Assembly (NCBI RefSeq): GCF_001429605.1
Contig: NZ_LMSS01000003.1
Coordinates: 466,025 to 530,024, forward strand
Length of the DNA stretch: 64,000 nt
Source: Phycicoccus sp. Soil802
GTDB lineage: Bacteria > Actinomycetota > Actinomycetes > Actinomycetales > Dermatophilaceae
Direction of reading: 5' to 3'
Positions 8,272-16,866 of this stretch are shown piece after piece (position 1 is the first letter of the stretch; each line of letters begins with the position of its first letter). Below the pieces are notes generated by a model. The model did not search any database. It worked only from the letters and a program-made list of their open reading frames with translations, and had not been told where the DNA came from. The position numbers and the translations under genes were made by a program.

Positions 8272-9099
8272 TCAGTCCGACTGCGCTCGTGGGCTGCCGA
8301 GATCCGCGACGTGGGCGGCGAGGTCGCCGGCCACGCGCTCTGGGCTCTCCCAGTAGAAGGCGTGTCCCGCCCCGGGGTAGACCAGGAGTCGTGAGTTGGG
8401 GATTGCGGCCGTCATTGACTCCTGGTCGCTCCGGGGAAGGATTGCGTCCTGGTCCCCCCAGACGACCAGCGTCGGAGCGTTGATGTGGTGAAGCTCCCGG
8501 AAGGAGTTGTCCTCCAGGAGTCCCTTGAAGGTCGCTGTCCACACCCGCGCCGGGGGTTTGAGGTTCTCCTGAACGATGGTCTCGAAGAACGGGGCCGGGA
8601 CCGGTTGGGCAAGGCAGCTCTGCGCGAAATCGCGGACGAGCTGGGGATCGATGGGATCTGTCAGCGTGGCCAGTGTCGAGTGCCACAGCTCGAGAAGATC
8701 CGGCTTGCCCTGCAGGGTTGCTGGGGAGCCCAACAGCACCAGCCCCAGCGTTCGCTCAGGGTGGTCAATCGCCAGTCTGCGGCCGATGAAACCCCCGCTG
8801 GAGCCGCCCGCGAAGACCGCTGCCTCGACGGCAACGGCATCTAGGAACGCGAGCATGTCCGCCGCGAAATCCGCAGGCCGATAGCCGGTTGCTGGGCGGG
8901 TCGCGTCGCCGTGGCCCCGCTGCGTTGGCACGAAGGCGTGGATGGAGTCGGGCAGATGGGCCAGGACGCGTTCGAAGCTGTGCCACGAGTCTGCGATCGC
9001 GTGCAGGAACAGCATGGGCACGCCCGCCGGATCCCCCTGTTCCGCATACGGAAGCGTCACCCCGGTGGGGAGCCGAACAGACTTGAGGACGGGTGCCAT
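8272..9099 (-). CDS. Alpha/beta hydrolase
   Basis: A 275-aa alpha/beta-hydrolase fold enzyme. Oxyanion region LFLHAIADSW, nucleophile elbow GGSSGG with Ser101, catalytic Asp in VVWGDQDAIL, and catalytic His in PGAGHAFYWE near the C-terminus are all present. The substrate is unknown; the family includes esterases, haloperoxidase-like and lactone hydrolases. The open frame continues upstream, but the ATG at 9099 has GAGGTGG nearby and begins the conserved part. It lies 82 bp downstream of the pentapeptide-repeat gene on the same strand and may be its operon partner. Confidence 0.88.
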   Translation of the reverse strand: MAPVLKSVRLPTGVTLPYAEQGDPAGVPMLFLHAIADSWHSFERVLAHLPDSIHAFVPTQRGHGDATRPATGYRPADFAADMLAFLDAVAVEAAVFAGGSSGGFIGRRLAIDHPERTLGLVLLGSPATLQGKPDLLELWHSTLATLTDPIDPQLVRDFAQSCLAQPVPAPFFETIVQENLKPPARVWTATFKGLLEDNSFRELHHINAPTLVVWGDQDAILPRSDQESMTAAIPNSRLLVYPGAGHAFYWESPERVAGDLAAHVADLGSPRAQSD

Positions 9100-9181
9100 G
9101 GCGACCACCTCGGGATTTCTTGCGCCGCGCAACGAGCCGCAGGACGGTGGACTGGTAGCAACGTTAGAGCCGCCATGCGAG

Positions 9182-10039
9182 CTATGGCACGAGGTGTCCT
9201 TCGCAGGAGCCGTCCTTGCCGCTGGCTGAGGCGGTGTCCTCGCTGTTGGTGCCATCCGGGCACGTCGTGTTGGACCAGGTGACGTCCTTCAGGATCGCGT
9301 CCTTCATCACGGCGCCCTTCAGGTTGGCGCCTGTCAGGTTCGTCCCCGTGAGGTCGGCGCCCGCCAGCGACACCCCCGTCAGGTCGGCGCCCGACAGGTC
9401 CGCGTTGCGCAGGGTGGCGGGAGACTTCTCAGGAGGGTTGGCAGCCCAGGCAAAAACGCTGATGCCGGCCGCGGCCAGGAGCATCGCCAGCGCCAGGGCA
9501 GGCTTCATCCGGGCGAACGCGACGCGAGCCCGCGTGTACGTCGCCAGTGCGACCATGTTGTTGATGGCCTCCAGGGCGGCCTGACGATCGGGCCTGCGTT
9601 TCTCCTCGCTCTTCTTCCAGTGTTTGAGGAGCTCCTTGGGAGAGTCCTGTCCAGCAAGGTGCTCCGAGTTTCGGGCGAACCAGTCGGGGACCGGATGGCG
9701 GTATCGCTTCCACCACCCCCTGACGCCCTCGTCCGCCACGGCCCCGGAACGGACCCATTCCGCGGACAGCTCGCTGATCGTGTACCGCCGCGGAGCGAGC
9801 ACGTCGAGCACCCGCCAGATCGCCCAGATGACGCCGACCAGACCCAGGGCGAGTCCGACCAGTGCGGCGGTGAACCTCGGCCCCAGCGGCAGGCTGCCGA
9901 GGCTGGACAGCTGGCTCCCCGCGACCAGGACGGCGCCGATTGCTCCCAGCGCCGCGATGAGCCACTTGGACGAGCTCGAGAGGAGCGCGTTTGCCTGTTC
10001 GAGCACCCGAGAGCGCTCATCTGACGCCTCAGTCGGCAC
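9182..10039 (-). CDS. Membrane protein with C-terminal pentapeptide repeats
   Basis: A 285-aa protein. Two helices (SKWLIAALGAIGAVLVAG and FTAALVGLALGLVGVIWAIW) form an N-terminal hairpin, followed by a cytoplasmic linker of about 120 aa. A third helix (PALALAMLLAAAGISVFAWAA) leads to about ten pentapeptide repeats of the A(D/N)LxG type (ADLSGADLTGVSLAGADLTG onward), then a Cys-containing tail (TTCPDG, DGSCEGH). The repeat block would form a short right-handed beta-helix outside the membrane. GTG start with GAGGGGG upstream. It follows two tiny ORFs on the same strand at 23 bp, suggesting one operon. Confidence 0.85.
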   Translation of the reverse strand: MPTEASDERSRVLEQANALLSSSSKWLIAALGAIGAVLVAGSQLSSLGSLPLGPRFTAALVGLALGLVGVIWAIWRVLDVLAPRRYTISELSAEWVRSGAVADEGVRGWWKRYRHPVPDWFARNSEHLAGQDSPKELLKHWKKSEEKRRPDRQAALEAINNMVALATYTRARVAFARMKPALALAMLLAAAGISVFAWAANPPEKSPATLRNADLSGADLTGVSLAGADLTGTNLTGANLKGAVMKDAILKDVTWSNTTCPDGTNSEDTASASGKDGSCEGHLVP

Positions 10040-10062
10040 CGGTAACCCCCTCAGTGCTCGAG

Positions 10063-10182
10063 CTAGTTCGACCGAGCAACCTCGGGCGGTGGATCGGGTA
10101 TGGGCCGTGGCTTCGGGTTGAGCGGCCTTGGCGTAGGCCGGATTGGCTTCTCATCAGTCAATGACAAAGCGAGGATGTCCAT
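10063..10182 (-). CDS. Proline-rich micro-ORF 2 (39 aa), translationally coupled
   Basis: Encodes MDILALSLTDEKPIRPTPRP followed by a proline-rich tail ending PPPEVARSN. The ATG overlaps the TGA of the preceding 50-aa ORF (TGATG), the usual sign of translational coupling, and the next gene starts 23 bp later. A PIRPTP hexapeptide at residues 13-18 is shared with the preceding ORF. No known family; it could be a peptide substrate, toxin, anchor or spurious. Its reality rests on the coupling and shared motif. Confidence 0.45.
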   Translation of the reverse strand: MDILALSLTDEKPIRPTPRPLNPKPRPIPDPPPEVARSN

Positions 10183-10334
10183 CAGCTTTCCTCCACTCCT
10201 TCGGCCTGCTCGCCGTCAGGGTGTTCAGCCCCTTCGGCCGCCTCGTCAGAGTCCGCTCCGGACTCTTCAAAGTGATTCGGGGTTGGCCGGATCGGGGGAA
10301 AGTCGCGGTCACCGTCGCGAGTCTCTTTGCCCAT
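10182..10334 (-). CDS. Acidic micro-ORF 1 (50 aa) with PIRPTP motif
   Basis: Begins MGKETRDGDRDFPPIRPTPN. After the shared PIRPTP motif (residues 14-19) it becomes strongly acidic (ESGADSDEAAEGAEHPDGEQ). GAGGGTGG lies a few bases before the ATG. It overlaps the next micro-ORF by one base. It is divergent from the patatin-like gene, whose start lies 242 bp away. Function unknown. Confidence 0.45.
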   Translation of the reverse strand: MGKETRDGDRDFPPIRPTPNHFEESGADSDEAAEGAEHPDGEQAEGVEES

Positions 10335-10576
10335 CAGATCCACCCTCGGCCTGCAGACAACAACATTCAGTAGAACGCTCGCAGTTGCACAACGACTCAT
10401 GCAAATGGACGAACCTTCGAGGTTCACTGCGCCACACAATGGCTCGTAGGTGGACGGCGGTTCCCGCGTCGACCGGTGGGTGATGAGGGCGTTCACAAGC
10501 CCACAGCTGAGTCTGCCTTGCTCCGCGGCCCTCACGAGCGAATCGAAGTTCAGCAGCACGGCTCGAAGGAGTCACG

Positions 10577-13500
10577 ATGACGAACGACGTTTCCGGGCTG
10601 GCAGGCCATGCCGACTTGAAGGACGTCCCTCGCGAGGAGGTCCGGTTCGGCGTGGTGCTGAACGGTGGGGTCAGCCTCGCGGTGTGGATGGGCGGCACGG
10701 TCACCGAGCTGGACCGGCTCGCCAAGGCCGATCCTGACAAGCCGGACAGTCCCTATGCCCTGATGCTGCGACTGGCTGGCTGCGTCGCCCGGGTCGACGT
10801 CATCGCCGGCACGTCGGCTGGCGGAATCAACGGCGCTGCGCTCGCCTTGGCGCAGGTGAACCAGGCCGCCCGGATCGCGACGCTGCGCGACCTGTGGATC
10901 GAGCAGGGCCAGCTGGAGACGTTGCTCCGGACGCCGTTCGTGGGCTCTCCGTCCTCGCTGATGCGAGGCGACGAGTACTTCCTGCCCGAGCTGAGCAAGG
11001 CCCTCGGTGCCCTTGCCTGGCCACTCAAGACGACGACAGCGGCGCAGGCGCCGATCGACCTGACGATGGCCACCACCGTGCTCCAGGGCAACCAGCTGGT
11101 CACCACCGACGCCCTCGGCCAGCCGTTGCCGCAGGCCCTGCACGCGGGTCGGCTGCGTTGGAGCCGATGGCCCTCCCCGGAGCGTGATCCGGGCACCGAC
11201 AAGCCGCTGCCCGACCCGTTCTCCCCGGACCGGATCCGCGCGACCGCGGCGGAGCTCGCGCTGGCGGCCCGCGCCTCCGCCAGCTTCCCGGTGGCCTTCG
11301 AGCCGACCTTCGTGCCGGTGGGCGAGGGTCGAAAGCCCGCCCAGAAGGGCCAGCCGGCGACCCGGGTCTCAGCGCGCTCAGCCGACGACCAGAAGGTGCG
11401 TCCCGACCTGGAGTCGGTCGTCGCGTCGTGGGGGGAGGTCCGGCACAGCCGCGACCGGTCCCGGTTCGCCGTCGACGGCGGCCTCCTGGCCAACACCCCG
11501 ACGCACTACGCGCTGAGGGCGATCCAGGCGATGCCCGCCGATCGTCCGGTCCGGCGGGTCATGCTGCTGGTCTACCCCCACGCGCCGATGCCGGGGGAGG
11601 ACCCGGCTGACGCCCTCGATGCGCCGCCAACCCTTCGCGAGACGCTGACCGGGGTGCTGTCGTCCCTGTCCGCGCAGGGGGGCCGGACGTTCGTCGAGGA
11701 GATCGAGCAGCACAACCGCGCCGCTGCCGGGCGACGAGGCACCCGCACCGACATCCTGCTCACCATCGCGGAGGCGCAGAGCGGCACCGGTCGCCAAGGC
11801 GACGCGGCAGCCGAAGGCGCAGACGCGGCATACCAAGGAGCGCATGAGGCGACGAAAGGTGGTGCGGCGCAAGCGAACCCGCCCGACGAGGTCCATGGGC
11901 CTGCAGGGCGGCAGACGGTGGAGTCGCTCGCGGGCTCGCTGTTCCCGCACTATCGGAGGCTGCGCAAGTGGCGGGCCGCTCGTGACCTGGCCCGGCGGTT
12001 GCTCGACGCGAGGGCGGCCAACATCGACCTGGCCAGTGCCGAGGTGTCGGCGTGGAGCTACGAACGGGTGCGGCAGGCGGCGCAGAACGCACAGCGGGCG
12101 CTGGACGACCCAGGCAACATCGGTATGCCGTATGTGCCGGAACACGTGCCCGACGCCGCCCACCCCGACCGCGGGCCGGGCTGGGCCTGGGGCAACAGCG
12201 GGGCCGAACGGATCGCCGAAGCCGGCATCGACCTGATCCGCCGCCTGATCTGGGTGCTGGAGCCCGGTCCGGCGTACGAGAAGGTGGCCAACGCGTTCCA
12301 GGTGGTCTCGGAGGAGTCGGTCCGCCTCACCGACTGTCGCGGGCTGATCGACGACGACTGGGAGACCGACGAGGTGCTGGTGACCCTCGAGCCGAACCAG
12401 TCCTACTGGGAGTTCCGGCTCGGGTGCTACGCCGTGCTGATGCTCGGCGTCGAGCCGCCTGGTCTCGACCAGCAGGCCCAGGACCTGGCCGCGCGGGAAG
12501 CCGCCATCGTGCGCGCCCGGACTGGTGCGCAAGGCCCTGCCGACGCGCGGGCGGCGGAGGTGCTGCGCGGCCTCCAGAAGCGGCTGGCCTCGGTCCGCGA
12601 GGACCCCGGTCACGTCGGCCGGGCGGTCCGCAGCCACGTGCTGACCGTGGTCGACTGCCTCGTGGGGATCGTGCCCTACCTCCCCGCGTCGCCGGACGCC
12701 GACGGGTGCATGACCCCGGACGACGGGCTGCTCGCCTGGCACGACTTCCTGGTGCCGGAGGCCGAGCGCGGCGGCAAGGGGGGCGCCAAGGCGCTTGACG
12801 CCGAGCAGGTGCTCACCCGGCTGCTGCAGCTGGAGGTCGCCAGCACCGCGCTCGGCGACGAGACCACGGACGGCTCGACCGTCGCGGTCGACCTGGTGCA
12901 GCTGTCGGCACAGACCGCGAACGCCTTCGCCCGACACTCGATCACCGCCGACGACAAGCTCGGTGGGATGGCGGTCCTGCGGTTCGGTGGCTTCCTGAAA
13001 CGGTCATGGCGCCTCAACGACTGGATCTGGGGCCGGCTCGACGCAGCGTCCGTGCTGAGCCTCACCGTGCTGGACCCGTCACGCGTGCGTCGCGCGGCCG
13101 AGCTCTCCGGGTACCTCGTCACCGGACCACCGGCCACACTCGCCCAGCAGACGGTCGACGGCCTGGTCGTGTCGCTCTTCGGTGAGGGGTCCGCGATCGT
13201 CGCGAGTGACCCGAGACTCACCAAGCTCCGGGAGGAGGCGGTCGCCGAGCTGACCCTGACCTTCAACCCGGACACCCCGCCCGGTGACCTGCCGCCCTCG
13301 ATGCCTTCTCTCGCAGCGCTTTTCGCGTGGGCCATCCACCTCGACGTGGTGCCGGAGGACCTGCCCGCCCTGCTCGGGGCGATCCGTGGCGACGAGGTCG
13401 ACGGTGCCAGCTCCCGCTCCCGCGGGCAGCTCCTCGTCAAGGCTGACGCGGCCTTCCTGGACGGGGTGTCCACCAAGGTGCGCGACGGGAGCCCGCTCAC

Positions 13501-14944
13501 GCAGGCGGAGAAGATCGAGACCCTCGCGGCGTTCGACCGCGCGGGTGTCGGGCGCGAGACGTTGGCGTCGGAGGTGAGCAGCGACCTGCTGATCCGCTCC
13601 GTCACCACCGCTGCTGCCGTCGCCGCGACCACGCTCGACTCCCCGCGCTCCGGCCTCGGCGCGCTCCGTCTGCTCACCCGCACCCTGCGGGGACTCATGC
13701 TCGTGGTCTATTGGGGCGTCGTCGGGCTCACGAGTCGCGGTGTCGCCCGTGCCCTGGCGACGCTCGGGCTGGCCTTGGGTGGCGTCCTCGTGGTGCTGTC
13801 CCTCTTCGGCGCACTGCCCGCCGCGGTGTCGGGGCCGGCGACGGCGATCGGCTTCGGGGTGCTGATCCTCGGATTCAGTTACGGGGCAATGAGATCGGGC
13901 ACCGTGTTGCACGGACTCGTGCTGCTGACCCCGCTCGTCCCGCTGGTCGCCGAGGCGGTCACCCAGGCGAGGGAGGACGCCACGGAAGCCGGCGGCGCGA
14001 TCCAGGGCGCCACGGTCGTCATCGCCACGGTGGTGCTCTCGTTGGGGCTCATGCTGCTGGGGTCGATCCCGGCGGTGATGGGCAGCCCGTATGCCGCGCT
14101 GGGTGGCCTCGCGGTCCGGGCGGGTGTGCTGCCCCCGGAGCACCCGAGCTCGAACACGTGGGTGCACCTCGCCCAAGGCATCTGGTGGCGGCTCCGGGGA
14201 GTGTCGCGCTACCTCGACCTCGCCCTCATCCGACTGGCCCTGGTCGCAGCGCCGTTCGGGCTCGCCATCTGGGTCACGTCGTCGGGGTGGGACCGCGTCT
14301 TCGAGACCCTCCAGGACCACTGGACGCTGTGCCTGGTCGTGGGCATCCTGCTGTCCGTGAGCGGTGTGGTCATCGCGGGGGTGACCGCGTTCGCGTTGCA
14401 GCAGCTGGCCGAGGACCGCAGCGCCGACACGGTGAGCTGGGCGTTCGGGCGGGTGGCGCACCCGGTCGGGGTCCAGGTGGGCTGGTCGGCGCTCTACGGC
14501 ATCGGCTACACCGCCCTCGCGCTCGCCCTGATCCGCGACTCGTGGGGGTGGCAGTCCCGGACCTGGGCGCAGGCTCTCTGCGCCTTCGCGATCGTGGCCG
14601 GGATCCTGCTGACCGTCGTCGTCCCGATCGTCCTGCCGTTGTGGGCGATTCGCGCGGCGGCTCGGCTCGAGTACGAGCGCGCCAGGATCACTCCCGCGTT
14701 TGTCGCGGTCGCGGCCGACTTCGGCGTCGCGGACACCGGGGCCACCATCAGTGGCGCGAGGTCGTATGCCGTGGACCTCCTCCGCCGCGACCGGTCCTAC
14801 CGCTGGTGGGTCAGGTATCCACCGCCCAAGCGCATCACCGACCCCGGTCCGTCACTCAAGCGACGCGGCACCAAGCTCCTCGAACGCGTCGAGCAAGAGC
14901 GCGCCGCGGTGGCGGCACGGACCCGAGGCGACGCCGGCGACTAG
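10577..14944 (+). CDS. Giant patatin-like phospholipase with membrane domain
   Basis: A 1455-aa protein. The N-terminal patatin domain (about 20-340) carries the oxyanion-type FGVVLNGGVSLAVWMGG, nucleophile Ser80 in GTSAGG and catalytic Asp in AVDGGLLANTP. It resembles the actinobacterial patatin-like/DUF3376 family. A long helical region follows. The last 400 residues hold about eight transmembrane helices, including GLMLVVYWGVVGLTSRGVA and AIVAGILLTVVVPIVLPLWAI. AAGGAG precedes the ATG. The expected activity is acyl-ester hydrolysis of lipids at the inner face of the membrane; the physiological role is unknown. Its stop codon overlaps the stop of the convergent gene in a CTAG tetranucleotide. 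Confidence 0.88.
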   Translation: MTNDVSGLAGHADLKDVPREEVRFGVVLNGGVSLAVWMGGTVTELDRLAKADPDKPDSPYALMLRLAGCVARVDVIAGTSAGGINGAALALAQVNQAARIATLRDLWIEQGQLETLLRTPFVGSPSSLMRGDEYFLPELSKALGALAWPLKTTTAAQAPIDLTMATTVLQGNQLVTTDALGQPLPQALHAGRLRWSRWPSPERDPGTDKPLPDPFSPDRIRATAAELALAARASASFPVAFEPTFVPVGEGRKPAQKGQPATRVSARSADDQKVRPDLESVVASWGEVRHSRDRSRFAVDGGLLANTPTHYALRAIQAMPADRPVRRVMLLVYPHAPMPGEDPADALDAPPTLRETLTGVLSSLSAQGGRTFVEEIEQHNRAAAGRRGTRTDILLTIAEAQSGTGRQGDAAAEGADAAYQGAHEATKGGAAQANPPDEVHGPAGRQTVESLAGSLFPHYRRLRKWRAARDLARRLLDARAANIDLASAEVSAWSYERVRQAAQNAQRALDDPGNIGMPYVPEHVPDAAHPDRGPGWAWGNSGAERIAEAGIDLIRRLIWVLEPGPAYEKVANAFQVVSEESVRLTDCRGLIDDDWETDEVLVTLEPNQSYWEFRLGCYAVLMLGVEPPGLDQQAQDLAAREAAIVRARTGAQGPADARAAEVLRGLQKRLASVREDPGHVGRAVRSHVLTVVDCLVGIVPYLPASPDADGCMTPDDGLLAWHDFLVPEAERGGKGGAKALDAEQVLTRLLQLEVASTALGDETTDGSTVAVDLVQLSAQTANAFARHSITADDKLGGMAVLRFGGFLKRSWRLNDWIWGRLDAASVLSLTVLDPSRVRRAAELSGYLVTGPPATLAQQTVDGLVVSLFGEGSAIVASDPRLTKLREEAVAELTLTFNPDTPPGDLPPSMPSLAALFAWAIHLDVVPEDLPALLGAIRGDEVDGASSRSRGQLLVKADAAFLDGVSTKVRDGSPLTQAEKIETLAAFDRAGVGRETLASEVSSDLLIRSVTTAAAVAATTLDSPRSGLGALRLLTRTLRGLMLVVYWGVVGLTSRGVARALATLGLALGGVLVVLSLFGALPAAVSGPATAIGFGVLILGFSYGAMRSGTVLHGLVLLTPLVPLVAEAVTQAREDATEAGGAIQGATVVIATVVLSLGLMLLGSIPAVMGSPYAALGGLAVRAGVLPPEHPSSNTWVHLAQGIWWRLRGVSRYLDLALIRLALVAAPFGLAIWVTSSGWDRVFETLQDHWTLCLVVGILLSVSGVVIAGVTAFALQQLAEDRSADTVSWAFGRVAHPVGVQVGWSALYGIGYTALALALIRDSWGWQSRTWAQALCAFAIVAGILLTVVVPIVLPLWAIRAAARLEYERARITPAFVAVAADFGVADTGATISGARSYAVDLLRRDRSYRWWVRYPPPKRITDPGPSLKRRGTKLLERVEQERAAVAARTRGDAGD

Positions 14945-16197
14945 GCGACCTTGAGCTTCACCGACTTCTGCGCGGAAACCGTTGAACATCCGCGCTGATT
15001 GCAGGCCGTCGCAGTCACCGTCACGTCGACCACGCCGCCAGTGAAGAGGTAAGTGGTCGAAGTCGCCGTGCCCATCCATCGGCTTGACGTCGCGCACCCC
15101 GTGACCCCGGTGAAGGAGAGGGGCGCGGACTGGATCACGCGCTTGTAGACCTGCCGCACGGTGCCCTGCAGCGACGGCACGTCGGTGCCCCCGGCGCAGC
15201 CCAGCGTTCCGCTCACCTTCACCACACCGGTCTTCTTGTTGACGGTGCCGGCCGCGTCGATGTTGAGGCTCAGGGCCGGCACCGGTGGCAGGAACGCCGC
15301 GTTGAGGCTGAAGGTCCCGGTCTGCTGGAGGTCGTCGGAGGTCCCCCAGATGGCGATGAGGTATTGGGTCCCCGCATGCGCGCTGATGACCTCGTCGCAG
15401 GTCGACTCACCCACCTCGCCGTTCACGACGGGAGCGACGGCAGTGTGCACGTCGTAATTCGCGGTGACCCCGAACTGAACGAGGTCGGTGCGCGGTGCGT
15501 TCCACGAGAACCACACTTCCGGGCCCCTGCCGAACTTGTTGAAGCACCCGACGCCACCGAAGTTCGTGGTCGCGAGCGTGGTGTCCTGCGTGGTGGTGAA
15601 GGGGAGCGACGTGATGGCGGTCGCGTTCTCGGGCTCGTCGTTCGCCGGGACCACTCCGCTGCTGGGATATACGCCGATGAGGGGCCCGTAGAAGCTGTCC
15701 TGAGCCGCGGGGAGGTAGGCCACGATCAACCTGGATTCGCCCGCAGCGATGGAGAGGGCTCCGGTCTTGGAGATGTCGACCTGCCCTGTCCCGCACTCGA
15801 TGACCGTTGAGGCGTCACCTGCAAGGACAGCCAGGCCAATCGGCTCGTAGCTGGCGATCCCCTGGAACTCGGCCGCGTGCACGACGAAGGTGCTTGCCTG
15901 CGTTGCGTCGTAGCGCCAGTAGGCGGGGCCGTAGATCGGGCTCGCCGCGTTGCAGGCGGTAGCCACGCGTTGGCTCGCGGCGTCGGTGGCTTCGTCGGCT
16001 TGGTACCAACTGTCAGTGGATCCGGTGAACGGCAATGACGAGAACGGGATCGCCGTTGTGGGTGTGCCGTTCACGAGGTTCTGTGCGGCGGCGTAGGTTG
16101 CCGTGCCCATCAATGCGCCCAACGTCATCGCTGTGGCGGCGAGCGCTGAGACGAAGTAGCGCGCGCGGCTACGCTGACCAACTGCTGGTGTGTCCAT
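14941..16197 (-). CDS. Secreted beta-sandwich protein (418 aa)
   Basis: Starts MDTPAVGQRSRARYFVSALAATAMTLG with a cleavable signal (ATYAAAQ). Two similar halves follow, each opening with a LPFTGSTDSW- or LPFTTTQDTT-type strand and containing paired Cys; the second half (NDEPENATAITSLPF ... EVWFSWNAP) resembles bacterial pre-peptidase C-terminal domains. A final beta domain holds two Cys pairs (LGCAGG with TGCATS, and ATACNQRGCS). The extracellular role may be binding or adhesion. AAGGGG lies 9 nt before the chosen ATG; an ATG three codons upstream is possible. Convergent with the patatin gene. Confidence 0.75.
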   Translation of the reverse strand: MDTPAVGQRSRARYFVSALAATAMTLGALMGTATYAAAQNLVNGTPTTAIPFSSLPFTGSTDSWYQADEATDAASQRVATACNAASPIYGPAYWRYDATQASTFVVHAAEFQGIASYEPIGLAVLAGDASTVIECGTGQVDISKTGALSIAAGESRLIVAYLPAAQDSFYGPLIGVYPSSGVVPANDEPENATAITSLPFTTTQDTTLATTNFGGVGCFNKFGRGPEVWFSWNAPRTDLVQFGVTANYDVHTAVAPVVNGEVGESTCDEVISAHAGTQYLIAIWGTSDDLQQTGTFSLNAAFLPPVPALSLNIDAAGTVNKKTGVVKVSGTLGCAGGTDVPSLQGTVRQVYKRVIQSAPLSFTGVTGCATSSRWMGTATSTTYLFTGGVVDVTVTATACNQRGCSTVSAQKSVKLKVA

Positions 16198-16259
16198 CCC
16201 CGACATCCCCTTGATCGTTTGAGCTGGGTGACGTAGACAGGCCCCCGCTCGCCGCCCAG

Positions 16260-16507
16260 CCTGACGCGGGCAAATTCGCCTCACCACAGGCAAAAGTTCC
16301 ACCCGGCGTGCGAGAAATGCCGTAGTCCGCGGCCTGACGTCCCCACTGACCGGATGCGGAGCAAGTGTGGCTTGTGTAGGCCGATTCGTTCCGGATCCCC
16401 CACTGGCAGACCGCGAAGCCGGTGCTGGCGATGGTCCAAGTTCCGCCCGGCGCCACAGGTCTGGAGCAAAGGTCGTGAGGCTCGCGGGTCGAGACATCCC
16501 CGCGAGG
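16260..16507 (-). pseudogene. Possible remnant of a secreted Cys-rich protein
   Basis: An open segment reads REPHDLCSRPVAPGGTWTI, then FAVCQWGIRNESAYTSHTCS, then SGQWGRQAADYGISRTPGGT and FACGE. The Trp/Cys/Gly pattern and the partly repeated PGGTW / PGGTF motifs look like real extracellular protein, but there is a stop just upstream, no good start or ribosome site, and the frame runs into the next gene's start region. It may be a decayed gene. Apart from this, nothing is seen in 16198-16570. Confidence 0.25.
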
Positions 16508-16570
16508 TCACGGTGTGGAGGCATTGCTGACGGGCTGCCAGCGATGGCGGTTCGCGGAGGTGAGCCTTGG

Positions 16571-16756
16571 CTAGCCCCAAGGAGGCGCGGGGAAGTTGCC
16601 GGGCGTCAGCTTGGGTCCGTCGCCGGGCTTCAGGTCGTCGCGCCAGTCGTCGTCCTTGGTCCGGCCCCTGATCCGGTTCACGATGCCCTTGCCGATGACC
16701 CACGCGATCGCCAGCGCTCCGAGTCCGAAGGCGCCCATCAAGACGATTTCGAACAT
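16571..16756 (-). CDS. Small single-span membrane protein (61 aa)
   Basis: MFEIVLMGAFGLGALAIAWVIG is a membrane helix, followed by a basic patch (NRIRGRTKDDDWRDD) and a Pro/Gly tail. GGGGAGG lies upstream with good spacing. No family is recognised. The next gene upstream on this strand encodes a potassium channel, 110 bp away. Confidence 0.65.
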   Translation of the reverse strand: MFEIVLMGAFGLGALAIAWVIGKGIVNRIRGRTKDDDWRDDLKPGDGPKLTPGNFPAPPWG

Positions 16757-16866
16757 GGGCCAAGCCTCCCCTGAGGGATCGCGTGTCCCTGTCAGCTCAG
16801 CGTACGCCCCGAGATCCGGAAGGGGGCCGGGGTTCCCGCTCCTGGGTCAGCACGCCTGCTAGCGGT

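Noticed and set aside
10100-10483. Plus-strand open frame before the patatin gene
   Set aside because: Poor composition, no ribosome site, and it opposes the coupled micro-ORFs.
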